Both the position numbers and the translations under genes were made by a program. Below are positions 15,350 to 23,588 of a stretch of DNA of 59,799 nt, piece after piece. Every line of letters begins with the position of its first letter. Positions within the stretch are counted from its first letter, which is position 1. The DNA is taken from assembly GCA_017443295.1 (NCBI GenBank), contig JAFSNT010000239.1, forward strand, positions 1-59,799, in the 5' to 3' direction. The notes beneath the pieces were generated by a model. The model saw nothing but the letters and a program-made list of their open reading frames with translations. It had not been told where the DNA came from and ran no database searches. This DNA is from Clostridia bacterium (GTDB lineage: Bacteria > Bacillota > Clostridia > Christensenellales > Aristaeellaceae).

Positions 15350-16696
15350 ATGCAAAAAAAGAGTTTACTGGCTTTGCTGCTGGCGCTCACGATGCTGCTG
15401 AGCGGCTGCGCCCTGGTGTCCGTCGATACGGCGAAGGATAATGCCCGGGTGATCGTGGACGTAAACGGCGAAACGGTCAGCAAGGCCGTGATCAACGCCG
15501 CGGTGCAGAACCAGATTTCCACGTATGAATATTATAATCAGATCTATTCCGCCTATTATGGCATTTCCAACTACTACTCCACCGACACGGCCACCATTAC
15601 CAGCCAGGTGATCGACGCTTACGTGAACCAGCTGGCCGCCCAGCAGAAGGCCAAGGAGCTGGGCCTGTATGAAATGACCGAGGAAGAACAGGCCGCGATT
15701 GACGCCACCGGCAAGGAAAGCTACGATTCCTTCATCAAGTCCGTCATCAGCACCTACATGCCCGGCAGCACCCTGGAAGGGGACGAGCTGACCGCCGCCG
15801 CCGAGAAATACGTGGCGGAGCATGACGTGGCGACCGTGGACGGCCGTTCCGCCCTGGCGGATTTCGTGGCCGCCGCCGCCGATGAAAAGGCCCTGGAAAA
15901 GCTGGAAGCCTACATCATCAAGGACGTGACCGTTTCCGACGAAGAGATCCAGGCGGATTTCGACGCCAAGGTGGAAAGCGCTAAGGCCAGCTATGAAGCC
16001 GATCCCAACGCCTACGGCACCGACGTGAACGGCGGCTCCACCGTGTACTACGCCCCCGCCGGTTACCGCATGGTGAAGCACATCCTGGTGAAGGTTTCCG
16101 ATGAGGACAGCGCCGCCGCCACCGAAAAGAAGACCGCGCTGACCGACGCCCAGACCGCCCTGACCGACGCGCAGGCCGCTTTGGACGCCGCCGCCGAGGA
16201 CGCCGACAAGACCGCCCTGCAGGCCGCTGTGGAAGAAGCCCAGAAGGCCGTGGAGGTCGCGCAGAAAGCCTATGACGAAGCCCAGGCCGCCGGTATGGCC
16301 GCCGCCAAGGCCAAGGCCGACGCCCTGTATACCCAGCTCACCGCCGAGGGCGCGGACTTTGAAGCGCTCCTGGCCGACAACAACGGCGATACCGCCCAGC
16401 CCGCCAATGGCTACGCCATCCGCGAAGGCTTCACCAGCTTTGTGGAAAGCTTCACCAACGCCGCCATGGGCCTGAAGGCCGTGGGCGACGTGGCCGAGCC
16501 TGTGGAATCCACCTACGGCTACCACATCATCAAGTATGTGGCCGACGTGGCGGAAGGCCCCGTGGCCCTGGACACCGTGAAGGACGGCATTTCCTCCGCC
16601 CTGCTCACCACCAAGCAGAACGAGGTGACCACCGAGACCCTGGCCAAGTACGTGACCGAAGCGAATGTGAAGACCTATCCCGAACGGATGAACTGA
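15350..16696 (+). CDS. SurA/PrsA-like peptidyl-prolyl isomerase lipoprotein with coiled-coil insertion
   Basis: 448 residues. The signal peptide ends in a lipobox (LLSGC, Cys20), so it is lipid-anchored outside the membrane and acts as a folding chaperone for exported proteins. Residues 35-215 form a SurA-N-like chaperone domain. A parvulin domain starts at YRMVKHILVKV (about 240), is interrupted at about 254-320 by an Ala/Asp/Glu/Lys-rich helical stretch of repeated TDAQxAL units, and resumes with GADFEALLAD and EPVESTYGYHIIKYV. The insertion within a catalytic domain is unusual. The start ATG 15350 is preceded by GGGAG; an in-frame ATG at 15332 is less likely. Confidence 0.9.
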   Translation: MQKKSLLALLLALTMLLSGCALVSVDTAKDNARVIVDVNGETVSKAVINAAVQNQISTYEYYNQIYSAYYGISNYYSTDTATITSQVIDAYVNQLAAQQKAKELGLYEMTEEEQAAIDATGKESYDSFIKSVISTYMPGSTLEGDELTAAAEKYVAEHDVATVDGRSALADFVAAAADEKALEKLEAYIIKDVTVSDEEIQADFDAKVESAKASYEADPNAYGTDVNGGSTVYYAPAGYRMVKHILVKVSDEDSAAATEKKTALTDAQTALTDAQAALDAAAEDADKTALQAAVEEAQKAVEVAQKAYDEAQAAGMAAAKAKADALYTQLTAEGADFEALLADNNGDTAQPANGYAIREGFTSFVESFTNAAMGLKAVGDVAEPVESTYGYHIIKYVADVAEGPVALDTVKDGISSALLTTKQNEVTTETLAKYVTEANVKTYPERMN

Positions 16697-16713
16697 TTGA
16701 TCCTGATTTAAGG

Positions 16714-16739
16714 CCGCCGGAAATCCCGGCGGTTTTTTT
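16714..16739 (+). terminator. Rho-independent terminator after the parvulin gene
   Basis: CCGCCGG (16714-16720) pairs with CCGGCGG (16726-16732), followed by seven T residues. Confidence 0.88.
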
Positions 16740-16799
16740 GTATGCTTTTCTATTGTGCTGGAAAGAATAGCGGGTGAATCAACGCAAGGAGGAAGCGCT

Positions 16800-18038
16800 A
16801 TGAACCCGTTTCAGTTAAAGCCCGAAAAAATGACCGACGCCTTCATGGATTGGCAGCAGCTCTATCCCCGTTCCTACGATAAGCGGACGGTGGACCCTTA
16901 CACCCGGGTGCGGGTGATCCTGATGAACGGCACGGAGTTTGAAGCCGCGGGCTATTCCCACCAGTTCCAGCGTCACGAGGCCAACAACGACCTGCGAAGG
17001 GAGCTTGCCATGCTGCGCCGCCAGGAACAGCAGCAGCAAAAGAAAATCGCCTGCTTAAAGCCCATGGACGAAACGGTGCTGGAGCATACCATCGGCTACG
17101 AGCAATTGGCGGTGGATCTGACCGCGGGGCTGGCCAAGCGGGTGACCTGCGCCCATGTGAAATCCGCCCTGGACTTTGCCCTGCTGGAGGACTTTGACCA
17201 CCTGTACCGCTATGCCGACCTGCTGGAAATGGAACATGGGGAGTACGCCGAGCGGCTGGTGGGCGGCTACACGGAAATCATGCCGGGCCGCCCCACCATC
17301 TCCGAGCATCGCTGCCCCATGGACGCCATCTGCCCGCCCGGAAAGCCCGACGCCCAGCTGTTTGATAAAATGGCCGTGCAGGTGATCACCGCCGCCGAGC
17401 AGCAGACCATGAACTATTACATGAACGTGTGCGGCCTGTATACCTCCGACCTGGGCCGGAAGCTGTATCAGGAAATCGGCATGATCGAGGAACAGCACGT
17501 GACCCAGTACGGCAGCCTCATGGATCCCGCCTGCACCTGGCTGGAGGGCCTGCTCATGCACCAGTATGTGGAAGCGTGGCTGTACTGGTCCTGCATGGAG
17601 GACGAAACCGACCCCAACGTGAAAAAGCTGTGGGAAAACTTCTTCCAATTGGAGCTGAACCACCTGCACAAGGCGGCGGACCTGCTGAAAACCTATGAGA
17701 AGAAGGACTGGCAGCAGGTGATCCCGGGCGGCGAGTTCCCCGAACCCTTCCTTTTCGAGCCCAATATCGAATACGTGCGGCAAGCCCTGAAAATGGTGGA
17801 TTTCACCGCCGAAAAGGAAGCCTTCAAGCCGGTGAACATGCTGCCCAAGGATTACGACTTCTTCGTGTACCAAAAGGCGGTGAACGCCAACGTGGACGCC
17901 GTGCCCAGCCATCAGGTGATCGACCGCTCCATTCGCCTGCGGGGCAAGGATTACCGGGCGGAAACCGCGCCCAGCCCCATCCCGGCGCTGCAAAACCGTA
18001 CCCTGGACAATACCACCCTGGGCCGTATCTATCAATAA
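16800..18038 (+). CDS. Ferritin-like-fold protein of unknown function
   Basis: 412 residues, cytoplasmic, rich in Met, Trp, Tyr and acidic residues. Long helices carry E-x-x-H-type motifs of diiron/ferritin-like proteins: LLEDFDHLYRYADLLEMEHGEY (about 130), GMIEEQHVTQYG (about 228) and QLELNHLHKAADLL (about 285). This suggests a four-helix bundle that binds a metal pair. Cys residues around HRCPMDAICPPG could also bind metal. It is transcribed alone between a terminator and heptad element 4. ATG 16800 follows AAGGAGGAAGCGC. No specific family name is recognised; the metal-site idea is an inference. Confidence 0.8.
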   Translation: MNPFQLKPEKMTDAFMDWQQLYPRSYDKRTVDPYTRVRVILMNGTEFEAAGYSHQFQRHEANNDLRRELAMLRRQEQQQQKKIACLKPMDETVLEHTIGYEQLAVDLTAGLAKRVTCAHVKSALDFALLEDFDHLYRYADLLEMEHGEYAERLVGGYTEIMPGRPTISEHRCPMDAICPPGKPDAQLFDKMAVQVITAAEQQTMNYYMNVCGLYTSDLGRKLYQEIGMIEEQHVTQYGSLMDPACTWLEGLLMHQYVEAWLYWSCMEDETDPNVKKLWENFFQLELNHLHKAADLLKTYEKKDWQQVIPGGEFPEPFLFEPNIEYVRQALKMVDFTAEKEAFKPVNMLPKDYDFFVYQKAVNANVDAVPSHQVIDRSIRLRGKDYRAETAPSPIPALQNRTLDNTTLGRIYQ

Positions 18039-18067
18039 AGACCGATCAAAAGGCTCGGAGATTCCAT

Positions 18068-18178
18068 AAGGTAGGAAGTAGGAGGTTTATTTAGCTGAAC
18101 AATTTGCTGTAAGCGGTACTTGCTGCGAAAAGAAGGCAATATAAAACCTCCTACCTCCTACTTCCTACCTTCTACCTT
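18068..18178. repeat. Heptad-arm inverted-repeat element 4 (GTAGGAG type)
   Basis: The left arm 18068-18088 (AAGGTAG GAAGTAG GAGGTTT) and right arm 18144-18178 are reverse complements. The right arm has two extra 7-bp units. The core opens TATTTAGCTGAACAATTTG, close to the opening of element 1 although the arms are of another type. Confidence 0.88.
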
Positions 18179-18204
18179 GTTTATTCCGAATGGGGGGCGG
18201 CGGT

Positions 18205-18765
18205 ATGCTGGAAAAAATCAAACGAGGTATGGAAAGCTGGGGCCATTATCTGCTGGCCCTGCTGTGCGCCGGAGTGATCCTGCTGTCGGCGGTGTGGACG
18301 CGGGAGCAGCAGAAGCTGGAAAACGCGGATCAGGCGGCGCTGTCCGATCAGGGCCAGCGCCTGGCCCAGGCCATGGAAACGCCCGAACCGGCGGCGTTTT
18401 CCCGCCCGGCGGCGGGGGCGGTGCTGCGGGGATATTGCGAAGCTCCCGTATTTTTCCCGGAAACGGGGGTGTGGAAGCCCCATCCCTGCCTGGATTTTGA
18501 AGCGGAAGCAGGTCAGCCGGTTTACGCCCTGGGGTTGGGCACGGTAATTTCCTGCGGGGAAGCAATCAGGATCGACCACGGGGAGGGCCGCGAAAGCCTG
18601 TATCGCGGTATCCGGGAAACAAAAGTACGCCCCGGCCAGCGAGTGCGGGCCGGGGATATGATCGGCACGGTGGGGGCGTCGGTGCCCTTTGAGGGTCAGG
18701 GCCACGTATGCGTTACGCTCTATCAGGATCGTAAACCCGCCGCGTTTGGGGCAGATTGGAAGTGA
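18205..18765 (+). CDS. SpoIIQ-like M23 (LytM) peptidase-fold protein, probably catalytically dead
   Basis: 186 residues. One N-terminal transmembrane helix (about 14-33) is followed by a short linker and an M23 fold from about 95 to 180. The first zinc motif H-x3-D is present (HPCLD), with G-Q-P-V-Y-A-L-G-L-G-T-V as the usual core strand. The second motif, normally H-x-H, reads HVC, so one ligand is missing. Membrane-anchored degenerate LytM proteins include SpoIIQ of spore formers, which docks to SpoIIIAH across the forespore membranes. That role is possible but no sporulation neighbour is present. It starts at ATG 18205 after GGGGGGCGGCGG. Confidence 0.78.
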   Translation: MLEKIKRGMESWGHYLLALLCAGVILLSAVWTREQQKLENADQAALSDQGQRLAQAMETPEPAAFSRPAAGAVLRGYCEAPVFFPETGVWKPHPCLDFEAEAGQPVYALGLGTVISCGEAIRIDHGEGRESLYRGIRETKVRPGQRVRAGDMIGTVGASVPFEGQGHVCVTLYQDRKPAAFGADWK

Positions 18766-18783
18766 TCGGACAGACGAATGTGT

Positions 18784-19089
18784 TCACAGCTTGTCCGGAT
18801 TCTGCCGTTGATGCAGAAAACGCCAGATTTCAACGGTTTTCTGGTCTTCCCTGACCACATAAAACACGTTGTAGTTTTTCACGGGGAAGAAGCGGATTTC
18901 TCGCTTCATGGCAAAAGGCGTGTAGTAAATCGGATGACGGTACGGATAATCGCTTAGCCCCTCGACTTGGCGCGACACTTCGTTCAGCAGATTTTCGGCG
19001 GCGCCGGGGGCGGACAGCTCGGAAGCGATATAGAGCGCCGCTTCCGTCAGCTGCCACCGGGCGGTGGGCAGGTAAACGACTTTATACAT
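18784..19089 (-). CDS. RelE/ParE-family toxin
   Basis: 101 residues. The sequence has the ParE/RelE fold order: an N-terminal strand (YKVVYLP), a long helix (ARWQLTEAALYIA), then YPYRHPIY and the C-terminal strands REIRFFPVKNYNVFYVVRE and TVEIWRFLHQRQNP, with the Arg and His residues typical of the family. Its start lies inside the end of the antitoxin gene (8-bp overlap), the usual coupling of type II toxin-antitoxin pairs. The target (ribosome-bound mRNA or gyrase) cannot be told from the sequence. Confidence 0.88.
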   Translation of the reverse strand: MYKVVYLPTARWQLTEAALYIASELSAPGAAENLLNEVSRQVEGLSDYPYRHPIYYTPFAMKREIRFFPVKNYNVFYVVREDQKTVEIWRFLHQRQNPDKL

Positions 19090-19366
19090 GCCGGTCGTTC
19101 ACCGCCTTGATTTTTGCGCGGATGTCCCGCATCACTTCCTCGTGGGTGAAGCGTTCCGTTGTGGTTTCAGCTTCCAGCTCGGCGGCGCGCAGCTCCCGCG
19201 CCACCATCATTTCGTACTGAACCTTTTGGTATTCCTCGTAGGAGAATACCACCATATCGCCATAGCCGTTTTTTGTCAGGATCATGGGTTCACGGGTTTC
19301 GTGTACGGCACGGGAGATTTCGGCAAAATTGTTGCGAAGATCAGATACAGGTCTGATTTGAGACAT
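19082..19366 (-). CDS. Phd/YefM-family antitoxin
   Basis: 94 residues. The N-terminal DNA-binding part has the family pattern (RPVSDLRNNFAEIS, then EPMILTKNGYGDMVVFSYEEYQ). The C-terminal half is acidic and helical (RAAELEAETTTERFTHEEV), suited to wrapping the toxin. It is first in the operon, normal for antitoxins, which also repress their own promoter. The palindrome upstream fits this. ATG 19366 is preceded by GGAGGGAGCTTGC. Confidence 0.9.
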   Translation of the reverse strand: MSQIRPVSDLRNNFAEISRAVHETREPMILTKNGYGDMVVFSYEEYQKVQYEMMVARELRAAELEAETTTERFTHEEVMRDIRAKIKAVNDRHV

Positions 19367-19388
19367 GCAAGCTCCCTCCAAGCATTAT

Positions 19389-19427
19389 TTATGATATAAT
19401 TTTATCATAATTCCGCTAATAACGCAA
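19389..19427 (-). promoter_or_regulatory. Promoter with palindromic operator of the first toxin-antitoxin pair
   Basis: On the minus strand TTGCGT (19422-19427) and TAAAAT (19399-19404) are 17 bp apart. The -10 lies inside the perfect inverted repeat TTATGATA-N6-TATCATAA (19389-19410), the expected place for an autorepressing antitoxin to bind. Confidence 0.7.
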
Positions 19428-19457
19428 GGATTCGTTTGCCCGCTTTCTTTCATGTTT

Positions 19458-20474
19458 TTACAGCGCCGCGATCTTCTCTCCCGCCGCCTGCATGATGTCC
19501 GCCACGGCGTCTGAGAAGCGGTCAAATTCCGGATCCTCGATTTGCAATTCCGGGTGAGCCAGGAAGTAAGCGGCGCTTTCCCGGCAGGTCTGATCGAAGC
19601 GTTTTTGAATTTTCCAGGTGGGAACCAGCCGATGGGCCAGGGCGTTGTCGAAAATCACGGTGTTGGATTTATCGCCTAACAGCGCCCCTTCAAAATCGTA
19701 TTTGGCCGCTTTCATGAGCAGGTCGGTGGGCACATAGCAGGGCTTGTACACCCCGCCCACGGCCTTGGCCACGCTCTCCATGATCTGGTTCCAGGTGAGC
19801 AGCTCTTCTCCCGTGATCTGCACGGCCTGGCCGATGGCGTGGATGTTGCCCATGAGGCCCGCGAAGGCGGGGGCGAAATCCTCGCTGTTCAGCACGGCCC
19901 ACAGGCTGCTGCCGTCGCCGGGCATGAGTACGGGCTTGCCTTCCATCATCCGCTTCATCACCTGCCACGCCCCCTTGTCGCCGTGAACGGCCACGGGCAT
20001 GGAGCGGAAGTTGAAGGTGTGGCTGGGCCGCACGATGGTGACGGGAAAGCCGGAAGCCCGGTATTCCTTCATGAGCAGTTCTTCAATGGCCGCCTTGTTC
20101 CGGGAATATTCCCAATGGGGATTGTGCAGGGGCGTGGCCTCGGTGATGACCGGGCTGGACAGGGGCTTCTGGTAGGCGGATGCGGAGCTGATGAAGATGT
20201 ACTGGTCGGTCTTGCCTTTGAACAGGCGGATGTCCCGTTCCGCCTGGGCGGGCACGAAGGCGATGAAGTCCGCCACCACGTCGAAATGCTCGTTTTCAAT
20301 GGCTTTCTTTACCGCCGCTTCGTCGTTGACGTCCAGGATCAATTGCTTCGCGCCGGGCACGTCTTGGGGCCTGCTGCCCCGGTTGAGCAGGGTCAAATCC
20401 CAGCCCTTGGAAACCAGCAGGCGGGAAATGGAGGTGCTGATGACCCCCGTGCCGCCGATGAACAATGCTTTCAT
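19458..20474 (-). CDS. NAD(P)-dependent epimerase/dehydratase (extended/atypical SDR)
   Basis: 338 residues, cytoplasmic oxidoreductase-type protein. The Rossmann nucleotide-binding motif is at the N-terminus (LFIGGTGVIS), followed by LLNRGSR, which would read the ribose, a DVND segment, SSASAYQ, and YSRNK as the likely Y-x3-K active site. RPSHTFNF is the conserved strand after it. The second half resembles sugar-nucleotide or RNA-binding atypical SDRs. It starts at ATG 20474 after AAAGGAGCGCG, in line with the next gene upstream (72-bp gap). The substrate is unknown. Confidence 0.85.
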   Translation of the reverse strand: MKALFIGGTGVISTSISRLLVSKGWDLTLLNRGSRPQDVPGAKQLILDVNDEAAVKKAIENEHFDVVADFIAFVPAQAERDIRLFKGKTDQYIFISSASAYQKPLSSPVITEATPLHNPHWEYSRNKAAIEELLMKEYRASGFPVTIVRPSHTFNFRSMPVAVHGDKGAWQVMKRMMEGKPVLMPGDGSSLWAVLNSEDFAPAFAGLMGNIHAIGQAVQITGEELLTWNQIMESVAKAVGGVYKPCYVPTDLLMKAAKYDFEGALLGDKSNTVIFDNALAHRLVPTWKIQKRFDQTCRESAAYFLAHPELQIEDPEFDRFSDAVADIMQAAGEKIAAL

Positions 20475-20545
20475 GGTTCGCGCTCCTTTTTGTTGATTTG
20501 GAAAACTTTACCACAATTATAACGCCTGTTCTTCCAAAAATCAAG

Positions 20546-21772
20546 TCATGCCATCTCTTCCAGGGCGGAAATCAGGGCGATTTTTCCGTGGGCGTAGGTG
20601 AGGCCCCCTTGAAGGTACACGGTGAAGGGCGCTCGCATGGGCGCGTCGGCGGAAAGCTCGATGGAGGCCCCGCCCACGAAGGTGCCCGCCGCCATGATGA
20701 CCTGATCGGTGTAGCCGGGCATATCCCAGGGTTCGGGCACGGCGCTGGCGTCGATGGGGGACGCGGCCTGGATGCCCTGCACGAAGGCGATCAGCTTTTG
20801 CGGGTCGCCCATTTCGATGGCCTGAATGATGTCGGCCCGGGGCGCGTCAAAGGCCGGGGTGGTTTTCATGCCCAGCAGTTCAAAGGTCCGAGCCGCCAAA
20901 ATGGCTGTTTTCAGGGCCTGGGTGACGGTATGGGGTGCCATGAACAGGCCTTGATAGAAGGGCTGATAGCTGGCGGCGTAGCTGCCCACCTCCCGGCCTA
21001 AGCCGGGGGCGGTGAGCCGCGCTTCGATGCGTTCAATGGCCCGCTTTGTGCCCGCTAAATACGCCCCGGTGGGGGCCAGGCCGCCCCCTGCGTTTTTGAT
21101 CAGGCTGCCCACGCACACGTCCGCGCCGAAGTGGGTGGGTTCGTTCTCGCAGATGAACTCCCCGTAGCAGTTATCCACCATGACGAAGATATCCGGGCGA
21201 AGGTTGTGAACGGATTCGATCACTTCCCGCATTTCTTCGGGCCGCAGGGACGCCCGCCAGGCGTAGCCCCGGCTGCGCTGGATCAGAATGACCTTGGTAT
21301 GGGGTTTGATGGCGTCCAGCACGCCGGGCACGTCGATCTTCGTTTGATTTTCTGCCATTTCCACCTGCGCGTAGGAAACGCCCATTTCCTTGAGATTTCC
21401 CGGCGCGTTGCCGGAAAGGCCGATCACTGTTTCCATGGTATCGTAGGGCGTGCCGGTAATGGACAGCAATTCGTCCCCCGGCAGCAGCAGCCCAAACAGG
21501 CACAGGGACAGCGCCGCCGTACCGCAGGCGATGGAAGGCCGCACGATGGCGCTTTCCGCCCCGAAAAGCCGGGCGAAGACCCGTTCCAGGGCGTCCCGGC
21601 CGATATCGTCATAACCGTACCCCGTGGTGGGGGCAAAGTGCCGCGCGGCAATGTCCTCCGCCCGGAAAGCGTCCAGCACCCGCCGGGTGTTTTTCATTTC
21701 CGTTTCTTCCAGGGCAGCAAATACGGGCCCGCAGTCCCGTTCCGCCTGGGCGATCAAAGAAGATATATTCAT
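20546..21772 (-). CDS. Methionine gamma-lyase family PLP protein (YnbB type)
   Basis: 408 residues, a PLP-dependent enzyme of the fold-type I Cys/Met metabolism group, long annotated as aluminium-resistance protein. Recognisable parts are TTGYGYDDIGRD near the N-terminus, SIACGTAALSLCLFGLL, LQRSRGY-like IQRSRGYAWR, MVDNCYGEF, and the PLP lysine in GSLIKNAGGG. In Bacillus and Clostridia it stands next to miaA, and here too it lies just downstream of miaA, although a toxin-antitoxin pair sits between. ATG 21772 is chosen from AAGGAGCTTTTC; the frame stays open 30 codons upstream. Confidence 0.9.
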   Translation of the reverse strand: MNISSLIAQAERDCGPVFAALEETEMKNTRRVLDAFRAEDIAARHFAPTTGYGYDDIGRDALERVFARLFGAESAIVRPSIACGTAALSLCLFGLLLPGDELLSITGTPYDTMETVIGLSGNAPGNLKEMGVSYAQVEMAENQTKIDVPGVLDAIKPHTKVILIQRSRGYAWRASLRPEEMREVIESVHNLRPDIFVMVDNCYGEFICENEPTHFGADVCVGSLIKNAGGGLAPTGAYLAGTKRAIERIEARLTAPGLGREVGSYAASYQPFYQGLFMAPHTVTQALKTAILAARTFELLGMKTTPAFDAPRADIIQAIEMGDPQKLIAFVQGIQAASPIDASAVPEPWDMPGYTDQVIMAAGTFVGGASIELSADAPMRAPFTVYLQGGLTYAHGKIALISALEEMA

Positions 21773-21858
21773 GAAAAGCTCCTTCCATAGATGTCTGATA
21801 GAAAAAAGGGGGATAACACCCCCTGATATCAAGAATGAACCGCTATCCGCTGATCCGG

Positions 21859-22179
21859 TCAAACCATCTTTTTTTCATAATCTTGCAGATCATGAAAAAT
21901 GTTCGTTACTACAACATTGTTACCCTCGATGTAGAAAAGCAGAAAATAATTGTGGCTTCTGAAATTGATTCGTTTCAAGTCACGATGACGCAAAATTTTA
22001 CTGTCGGATTCTTTTATACTTCCGGCTGTTGCACTTAAAACTTTGCGGGTCTGTGCAAAATCGCTTAATACGTTTTTGGAGGCTTGTTGATTTTTGAGTA
22101 CTTTTAAAATATATGCGGTGATATTTCGCAAATCATTTCGGGCTTCCGATGTTATGACAACTTTGTATTTTTTCATCAT
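21859..22179 (-). CDS. RelE/ParE-family toxin (second pair)
   Basis: 106 residues with the ParE pattern: KKYKVVITSEARNDLRNITAYI, a central variable part, HRDLKRINFRSHNYFLLFYIEGNNVVVTNIFHDLQDYE. It starts inside the stop of the upstream gene (ATGA at 22176-22179). The gene is much more AT-rich than miaA and the MGL gene on either side, so this pair looks like a recent insertion into the miaA/MGL junction. Confidence 0.85.
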   Translation of the reverse strand: MMKKYKVVITSEARNDLRNITAYILKVLKNQQASKNVLSDFAQTRKVLSATAGSIKESDSKILRHRDLKRINFRSHNYFLLFYIEGNNVVVTNIFHDLQDYEKKMV

Positions 22180-22448
22180 TTCAGCCCAAACTCTTTCATC
22201 AATTCTGCTTCAAATTCTTCCGCATCCTGATATTCTCCACGTTTTCCCTGCGCAATTCCTCTGTCAATGCGCTCAATCAATTCTTTCTCTGTCAAGGGCC
22301 GGAAGGGGCTTTTCTCCGCAGGATTGGTGACAAAATCTTTAATGAACGCCTGAACCGCTTGAATCTGCCAGTCATTCAGGGCGGAAAGCATCTGCTTGGT
22401 TTTTTCTAATTCAGAGGAACGATGCAGTTCATCCACAGTCATTGTCAT
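22176..22448 (-). CDS. Probable antitoxin of the second pair
   Basis: 90 residues, acidic, predicted helical, with MTMTVDELHRSSELEKTKQML at the N-terminus and a C-terminal half (ELIERIDRGIAQGKRGEYQDAEEFEAELMKEFG) of the type seen in antitoxins paired with ParE toxins. No classical DNA-binding motif is obvious. The assignment rests mainly on the overlapping downstream toxin. ATG 22448 has GGAGGCGATCAAA upstream. It begins 48 bp after the miaA stop. Confidence 0.7.
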   Translation of the reverse strand: MTMTVDELHRSSELEKTKQMLSALNDWQIQAVQAFIKDFVTNPAEKSPFRPLTEKELIERIDRGIAQGKRGEYQDAEEFEAELMKEFGLK

Positions 22449-22495
22449 TTTGATCGCCTCCTTCCATTTTATTTTACCATAAAACAGCGCCGCAA

Positions 22496-23440
22496 TCAAT
22501 CATTTTGTTTTCCTCGTTCCCGATTGCAGATATATTGCCGACGTATCAAATCCGCCAGCGGTTCCAAATCCTGTCCCGGCGTCCAGGGGAGCCAATGAAT
22601 CCGCTCGTCCCGCTTGAACCAAGTGAGCTGACGCTTGGCGTAGTGCCGGGTGCGGAGCTTTAAGAGGCTTACCGCGTCGGAAAGGCTCGTTTCTCCGGTC
22701 AGCACGGGCCACAGCTCCTTGTAGCCCAAGCCCTGCATGCTCTGGGCGTCGGGGGAAAGGCCGCTTTCCTTCAAACGCCGCACTTCGTCCAATAGACCTT
22801 GCCGCATCATTTCATCCACCCGGCGCTCCACCCGGTCATACAAAACATTCCGGGGTATTTCGATGGCGTACAGTTGAAAATCATAAGGCGCGTCCGACCG
22901 CTCCGGCATTTTCTGGCTGGACAGGGGCACGCCGGTCAGGTCGTACACCTCTAAGGCACGCACCACCCGGCGCACATCGTTGGGGTGGAGCTTTTGTGCG
23001 GACAGGGGATCGACCTGCTTCAAAAGGTCGTGCAGGGCGTCCACTCCCTGGGTATCGGCGATTTCGTGATACTTTTTCCGGATTTCTTCATCCCCGCCAA
23101 CCGCCCCGTAATCCATGGGCAGGGACAGGGATTGCAGATACATGCCCGTGCCGCCCACCAGAATGGGGACTTTTACCCGTTCGATGACCTCCCGGGCTTT
23201 CTGGGCGTATTGAGACACGGAAAAAGCCTCGTCGGGGTTCAAAAAGCTGTGCAAATGATGGGGCACCCGTGCCTGTTCTTCCTTCGTGGGCTTGGCCGTG
23301 CCGATGTCCATGCCACGGTAAATCTGCATGGAATCCATGCACAGGATTTCCCCGCCTAACCGTTCCGCCACCAGCAGGGACAGGGCCGTTTTCCCGCTGG
23401 CCGTAGGGCCGACGAGGCCCAAGACGCGCTTTTTGCTCAT
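22496..23440 (-). CDS. miaA: tRNA dimethylallyltransferase
   Basis: 314 residues. It transfers a dimethylallyl group to A37 of tRNAs reading UNN codons, the step before MiaB thiomethylation. The P-loop GPTASGKT is at residues 10-17, followed by the catalytic region (CMDSMQIYRGMDIGTAKPT), VGGTGMYLQSL, and the C-terminal KLRTRHYAKRQLTWFKRD signature. It is separated from mutL by heptad element 5. The ribosome binding site is weak (GAAAGAAAG). Confidence 0.97.
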   Translation of the reverse strand: MSKKRVLGLVGPTASGKTALSLLVAERLGGEILCMDSMQIYRGMDIGTAKPTKEEQARVPHHLHSFLNPDEAFSVSQYAQKAREVIERVKVPILVGGTGMYLQSLSLPMDYGAVGGDEEIRKKYHEIADTQGVDALHDLLKQVDPLSAQKLHPNDVRRVVRALEVYDLTGVPLSSQKMPERSDAPYDFQLYAIEIPRNVLYDRVERRVDEMMRQGLLDEVRRLKESGLSPDAQSMQGLGYKELWPVLTGETSLSDAVSLLKLRTRHYAKRQLTWFKRDERIHWLPWTPGQDLEPLADLIRRQYICNRERGKQND

Positions 23441-23463
23441 GATTTTTTCTTTCTTTCGGCATT

Positions 23464-23588
23464 AAAGTGGAAAGTGAAAAGTGGAAAGTGGAATTTTGTA
23501 TAGTCTTTAATGATCGCATACTGAATGGGGAAACCGATATACGCACACATAATAAATTTTCAATTTTCACTTTCCACTTTTCACTTTT
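23464..23588. repeat. Heptad-arm inverted-repeat element 5 (AAAGTGG type)
   Basis: The left arm 23464-23494 is AAAGTGG/AAAGTGA units. The right arm 23562-23588 is their reverse complement (TTTCCAC, TTTTCAC). The core is about 65 bp and opens TTTTGTATAGTC. The right arm reaches into the stop codon of mutL (23587-23589). Confidence 0.88.
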
